Shown piece after piece: positions 6,475 to 8,072 of a stretch of 8,072 nucleotides of DNA. This stretch comes from an uncultured bacterium. GTDB taxonomy: Bacteria > Desulfobacterota > Desulfobulbia > Desulfobulbales > Desulfobulbaceae. The notes under the pieces were generated by a model. That model searched no databases. It saw only the letters and a list, made by a program, of their open reading frames with translations, and was not told the origin of the DNA. The position numbers were made by a program, and so were the translations under genes. The first letter of the stretch is position 1, and every line of letters begins with the position of its first letter. The stretch covers positions 1 to 8,072 of the forward strand of contig CAIMMA010000065.1 of assembly GCA_903842475.1 (NCBI GenBank), in the 5' to 3' direction.

Positions 6475-7562
6475 AAGTGCCCCCCCTTCCGGGCCGCCAG
6501 CTGCAAGCATGCATCCACGATTCTGTCCGTGGCATCCGGCACTGCCATCGACTTCATGCTGGCGGCCATTGTATGTAACTCTTCGGCGTTATGCAAGCGT
6601 TCGCTGATGGCCCGTGCAAGAATTTCTCCGGTGAGCGCAGACTCTGCCAGCACCAGTGCCCCGCCTCCTTTTGCATAGTATTCCCCGTTAGTTACCTGAT
6701 GATTATCGGCAGCATATGGATAGGGGATCAACAAAGCCGGCAGCCCCATCACCGCCAATTCCGCCAGAGTGGTCGCCCCGGCACGGGACACCACCAGATC
6801 TGCTTGGGCGTACGCCTGGGCCATATCCCCGATAAACGGCGTGACCTGCGCTTCAATGCCCAGGCGCGCATAGCCCTGCGCCACCATTTCCTGATCCGCG
6901 GCCCCGGTCTGGTGCATGAGGCGCATGGGTACCTTTTCCTTTGCAAGCAGTTCCACGGCGGCCAGCATCAGGAGGTTGACTCGATGCGCCCCCTGGCTCC
7001 CCCCGAGAACCAGCAAAGTCGGTACCTCGGCAGATGGCTTATCCCGGCCGGCGGCCGCGAGTATCTCACGCCGCACAGGATTGCCGGTCCGCACGGTTTT
7101 CGCCGGCGCAAAAGGCGGGGTGCATGGCATCGAGATACAGATGCGATCCGCCAACCAACCCGCCAGCCTGTTCGCCATCCCCGGCACCGAGTTCTGCTCA
7201 TGTATCCCGATGGGAATCCGGAGCAGGCGCGCGGCGAGCAGTACCGGCCCGGTTACATAGCCGCCGACCCCGAACACCAGGTCTGGCTGAAAGCGCCGCA
7301 ATAAACGCAAGGCCTCTGCAACGGCACCAGGCAGCAACAGTACACTCCGGAGCCTTGCCGCGAAATCCAACCCCTTGACCCCGCCGCATTCCAGGGTTGC
7401 AATTGCAAAGCCCTGCCCGGCGAGCGCCTGCTGATCGAGCAGGCGGGACGTACCGATAAACAGGACCTGCGTTGCCGGGACCCGCTCCCGCAGACCAACG
7501 GCCACAGCAATCCCCGGAAACAGATGCCCGCCGGTGCCGCCGCCGGCTACAATCAGACGCAT
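6471..7562 (-). CDS. murG: UDP-GlcNAc:lipid I N-acetylglucosaminyltransferase MurG
   Basis: MurG is a peripheral inner-membrane GT28 glycosyltransferase that adds GlcNAc from UDP-GlcNAc to lipid I, giving lipid II. The 363-residue product shows the N-terminal G-loop GGGTGGHLFPG (7-17), a second G-loop FGVGGYVTGP (97-106), HEQNSVPGMANR (121-132), RTGNPVR (158-164), LGGSQGA (186-192), and the donor-site motifs SRAGATTLAEL (259-269) and PYPYAADNHQ (280-289). The ATG at 7562 starts exactly at the conserved MRLIVAGGGTGGH; reading further upstream gives 55 unconserved residues, so longer starts are rejected. The start overlaps the preceding small gene by 10 nt and has only a weak Shine-Dalgarno, suggesting translational coupling. 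In most clusters ftsW directly precedes murG; here it does not. Confidence 0.98.
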   Translation of the reverse strand: MRLIVAGGGTGGHLFPGIAVAVGLRERVPATQVLFIGTSRLLDQQALAGQGFAIATLECGGVKGLDFAARLRSVLLLPGAVAEALRLLRRFQPDLVFGVGGYVTGPVLLAARLLRIPIGIHEQNSVPGMANRLAGWLADRICISMPCTPPFAPAKTVRTGNPVRREILAAAGRDKPSAEVPTLLVLGGSQGAHRVNLLMLAAVELLAKEKVPMRLMHQTGAADQEMVAQGYARLGIEAQVTPFIGDMAQAYAQADLVVSRAGATTLAELAVMGLPALLIPYPYAADNHQVTNGEYYAKGGGALVLAESALTGEILARAISERLHNAEELHTMAASMKSMAVPDATDRIVDACLQLAARKGGHL

Positions 7563-7774
7563 GGGCGGCCGGCACCATAGCCGGCTGACCAGGCGGGTGC
7601 CCCGAGGGCACAACTCGCCTTCACCCCGATAAACCGTTCGATCTCCGTCATCACCACAGCATAACATTCGGGACAGTAGCCATGGGTTACCTGCTCCTTT
7701 TCGCCCAAACAACGGCCTGCGCTCCACTGCCCGTCCGCTTCGACTTTATGGCAGACACAACACATTTTAATCAC
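7553..7774 (-). CDS. Small Cys-rich, putative zinc-binding protein in the ftsW position
   Basis: A 73-residue protein reading (V/M)IKMCCVCHKVEADGQW, with CxxCHK at about 5-10 and HGYCPEC at 31-37, which together could ligate one zinc. The pair CxxCxK...HGxCPxC resembles the short module found at the C-terminus of many PAS/response-regulator proteins of anaerobic deltaproteobacteria (CxxCKKIRD...HGICPxC); here it stands alone. The rest is an acidic/hydrophobic stretch followed by a Gly/Ala-rich tail with two more Cys (55, 72). The GTG at 7774 is chosen because AGGAAGG lies 6 nt upstream and it overlaps the murD stop as GTGA; the ATG at 7765 is an alternative of 70 aa. The gene ends 10 nt inside murG. 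I see no membrane segment, so it is not a remnant of FtsW. Function is unknown. Confidence 0.78.
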   Translation of the reverse strand: MIKMCCVCHKVEADGQWSAGRCLGEKEQVTHGYCPECYAVVMTEIERFIGVKASCALGAPAWSAGYGAGRPCV

Positions 7775-8072
7775 GTCGTACCTTCCTTTCCTGTTCGTTC
7801 CCGGCGGAGACGATGGACACATTCGACAAAAACCCGGCCCCGCTCTTCGTAGCCGGAAAACATATCATAACTGGCGCATCCGGGAGCCAGCAGAACAAGA
7901 TCACCCTTAACAGCGATGGCGTGCGCTTTGCTGACCGCGTCCTCCATGGTGGAGGCGAGTTCTGTCCCGACCACGGTACCCAGCGCCGCCTGCATCAGGC
8001 CGGCTGCTTCGCCGATCAGAATCAGATACTTAACCCTGTTGCGAACAACCTCCTGCAACAGCGCATAATCAC
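7771..8072 (-). CDS. murD: UDP-N-acetylmuramoyl-L-alanine--D-glutamate ligase MurD, C-terminal part
   Basis: The last 99 or so codons of murD are present; the rest lies beyond the right edge. MurD adds D-glutamate to UDP-MurNAc-L-Ala using ATP in the cytoplasm. The visible part belongs to the C-terminal ligase domain: VKYLILIGEAAGLM, then GDLVLLAPGCASYDMFSGYEERG, which matches the family's SPACAS-DxFxNYExRG substrate-binding segment, and a closing VFVECVHRL. The ATP-binding core is outside the window, so intactness cannot be judged. The stop TGA at 7773-7771 overlaps the GTG of the small Cys-rich gene, and the murD tail (ERTGKEGTT) contains that gene's Shine-Dalgarno. The cluster continues upstream, where mraY, murF and murE would be expected. 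Confidence 0.95.
   Translation of the reverse strand, partial: DYALLQEVVRNRVKYLILIGEAAGLMQAALGTVVGTELASTMEDAVSKAHAIAVKGDLVLLAPGCASYDMFSGYEERGRVFVECVHRLRRERTGKEGTT

Noticed and set aside
6591..7304. Plus-strand open frame of 237 codons opposite murG
   Set aside because: Antisense shadow of murG; the composition is that of a reversed conserved gene.
7563..7727. N-terminal extension of murG upstream of 7562
   Set aside because: The added residues overlap the small Cys-rich gene in another frame and are unlike MurG, whose conserved start MRLIVAGGGTGGH begins at 7562.
1..8072. Search for tRNA, rRNA, CRISPR repeats, insertion sequences or attachment sites
   Set aside because: No repeated units, transposase reading frames or tRNA-like cloverleaf sequences were seen; nearly all of the window is occupied by dcw genes.

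Overview
This window is a mur/fts division and cell-wall (dcw) cluster. All confident genes lie on the minus strand, so transcription runs from the right edge to the left. The layout and protein sequences suggest a GC-rich Gram-negative bacterium, most likely from the old Deltaproteobacteria (a Desulfobulbales or Desulfuromonadales type lineage). Reasons are the murD-murG-murC-murB-ftsQ-ftsA-ftsZ order, FtsA and FtsZ sequences of proteobacterial character, and a radical SAM gene directly after ftsZ. The taxonomic placement is inference.

In transcription order: the 3' end of murD (cut by the right edge); a 73-codon gene for a small Cys-rich, probably zinc-binding protein that overlaps the murD stop by 4 nt and the murG start by 10 nt; murG; murC; murB; ftsQ; ftsA; ftsZ. 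A strong intrinsic terminator (431-469) closes the cluster about 60 nt after ftsZ. Beyond it is a leader of about 130 nt with a perfect 8-bp inverted repeat, then the 5' part of a radical SAM gene that runs off the left edge, probably from a TTG start.

The genes work together. MurD, MurC and MurB make cytoplasmic UDP-MurNAc-peptide, MurG converts lipid I to lipid II at the inner membrane, and FtsQ, FtsA and FtsZ assemble the divisome that directs septal use of that precursor. Most junctions are overlaps or short gaps, consistent with one polycistronic unit and translational coupling. Three junctions are longer or structured: murG-murC (a 13-codon mini-ORF with a strong Shine-Dalgarno), murC-murB (two inverted repeats, one pairing with the start-codon region) and ftsA-ftsZ (a palindrome overlapping a promoter-like sequence).

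The most unusual point is gene content. ftsW, normally between murD and murG, is absent from that slot, which holds the small Cys-rich gene instead; ddl is also absent between murB and ftsQ. Apart from that small protein and the junction elements, the window is a conventional dcw cluster and I see no mobile element, CRISPR array or RNA gene.
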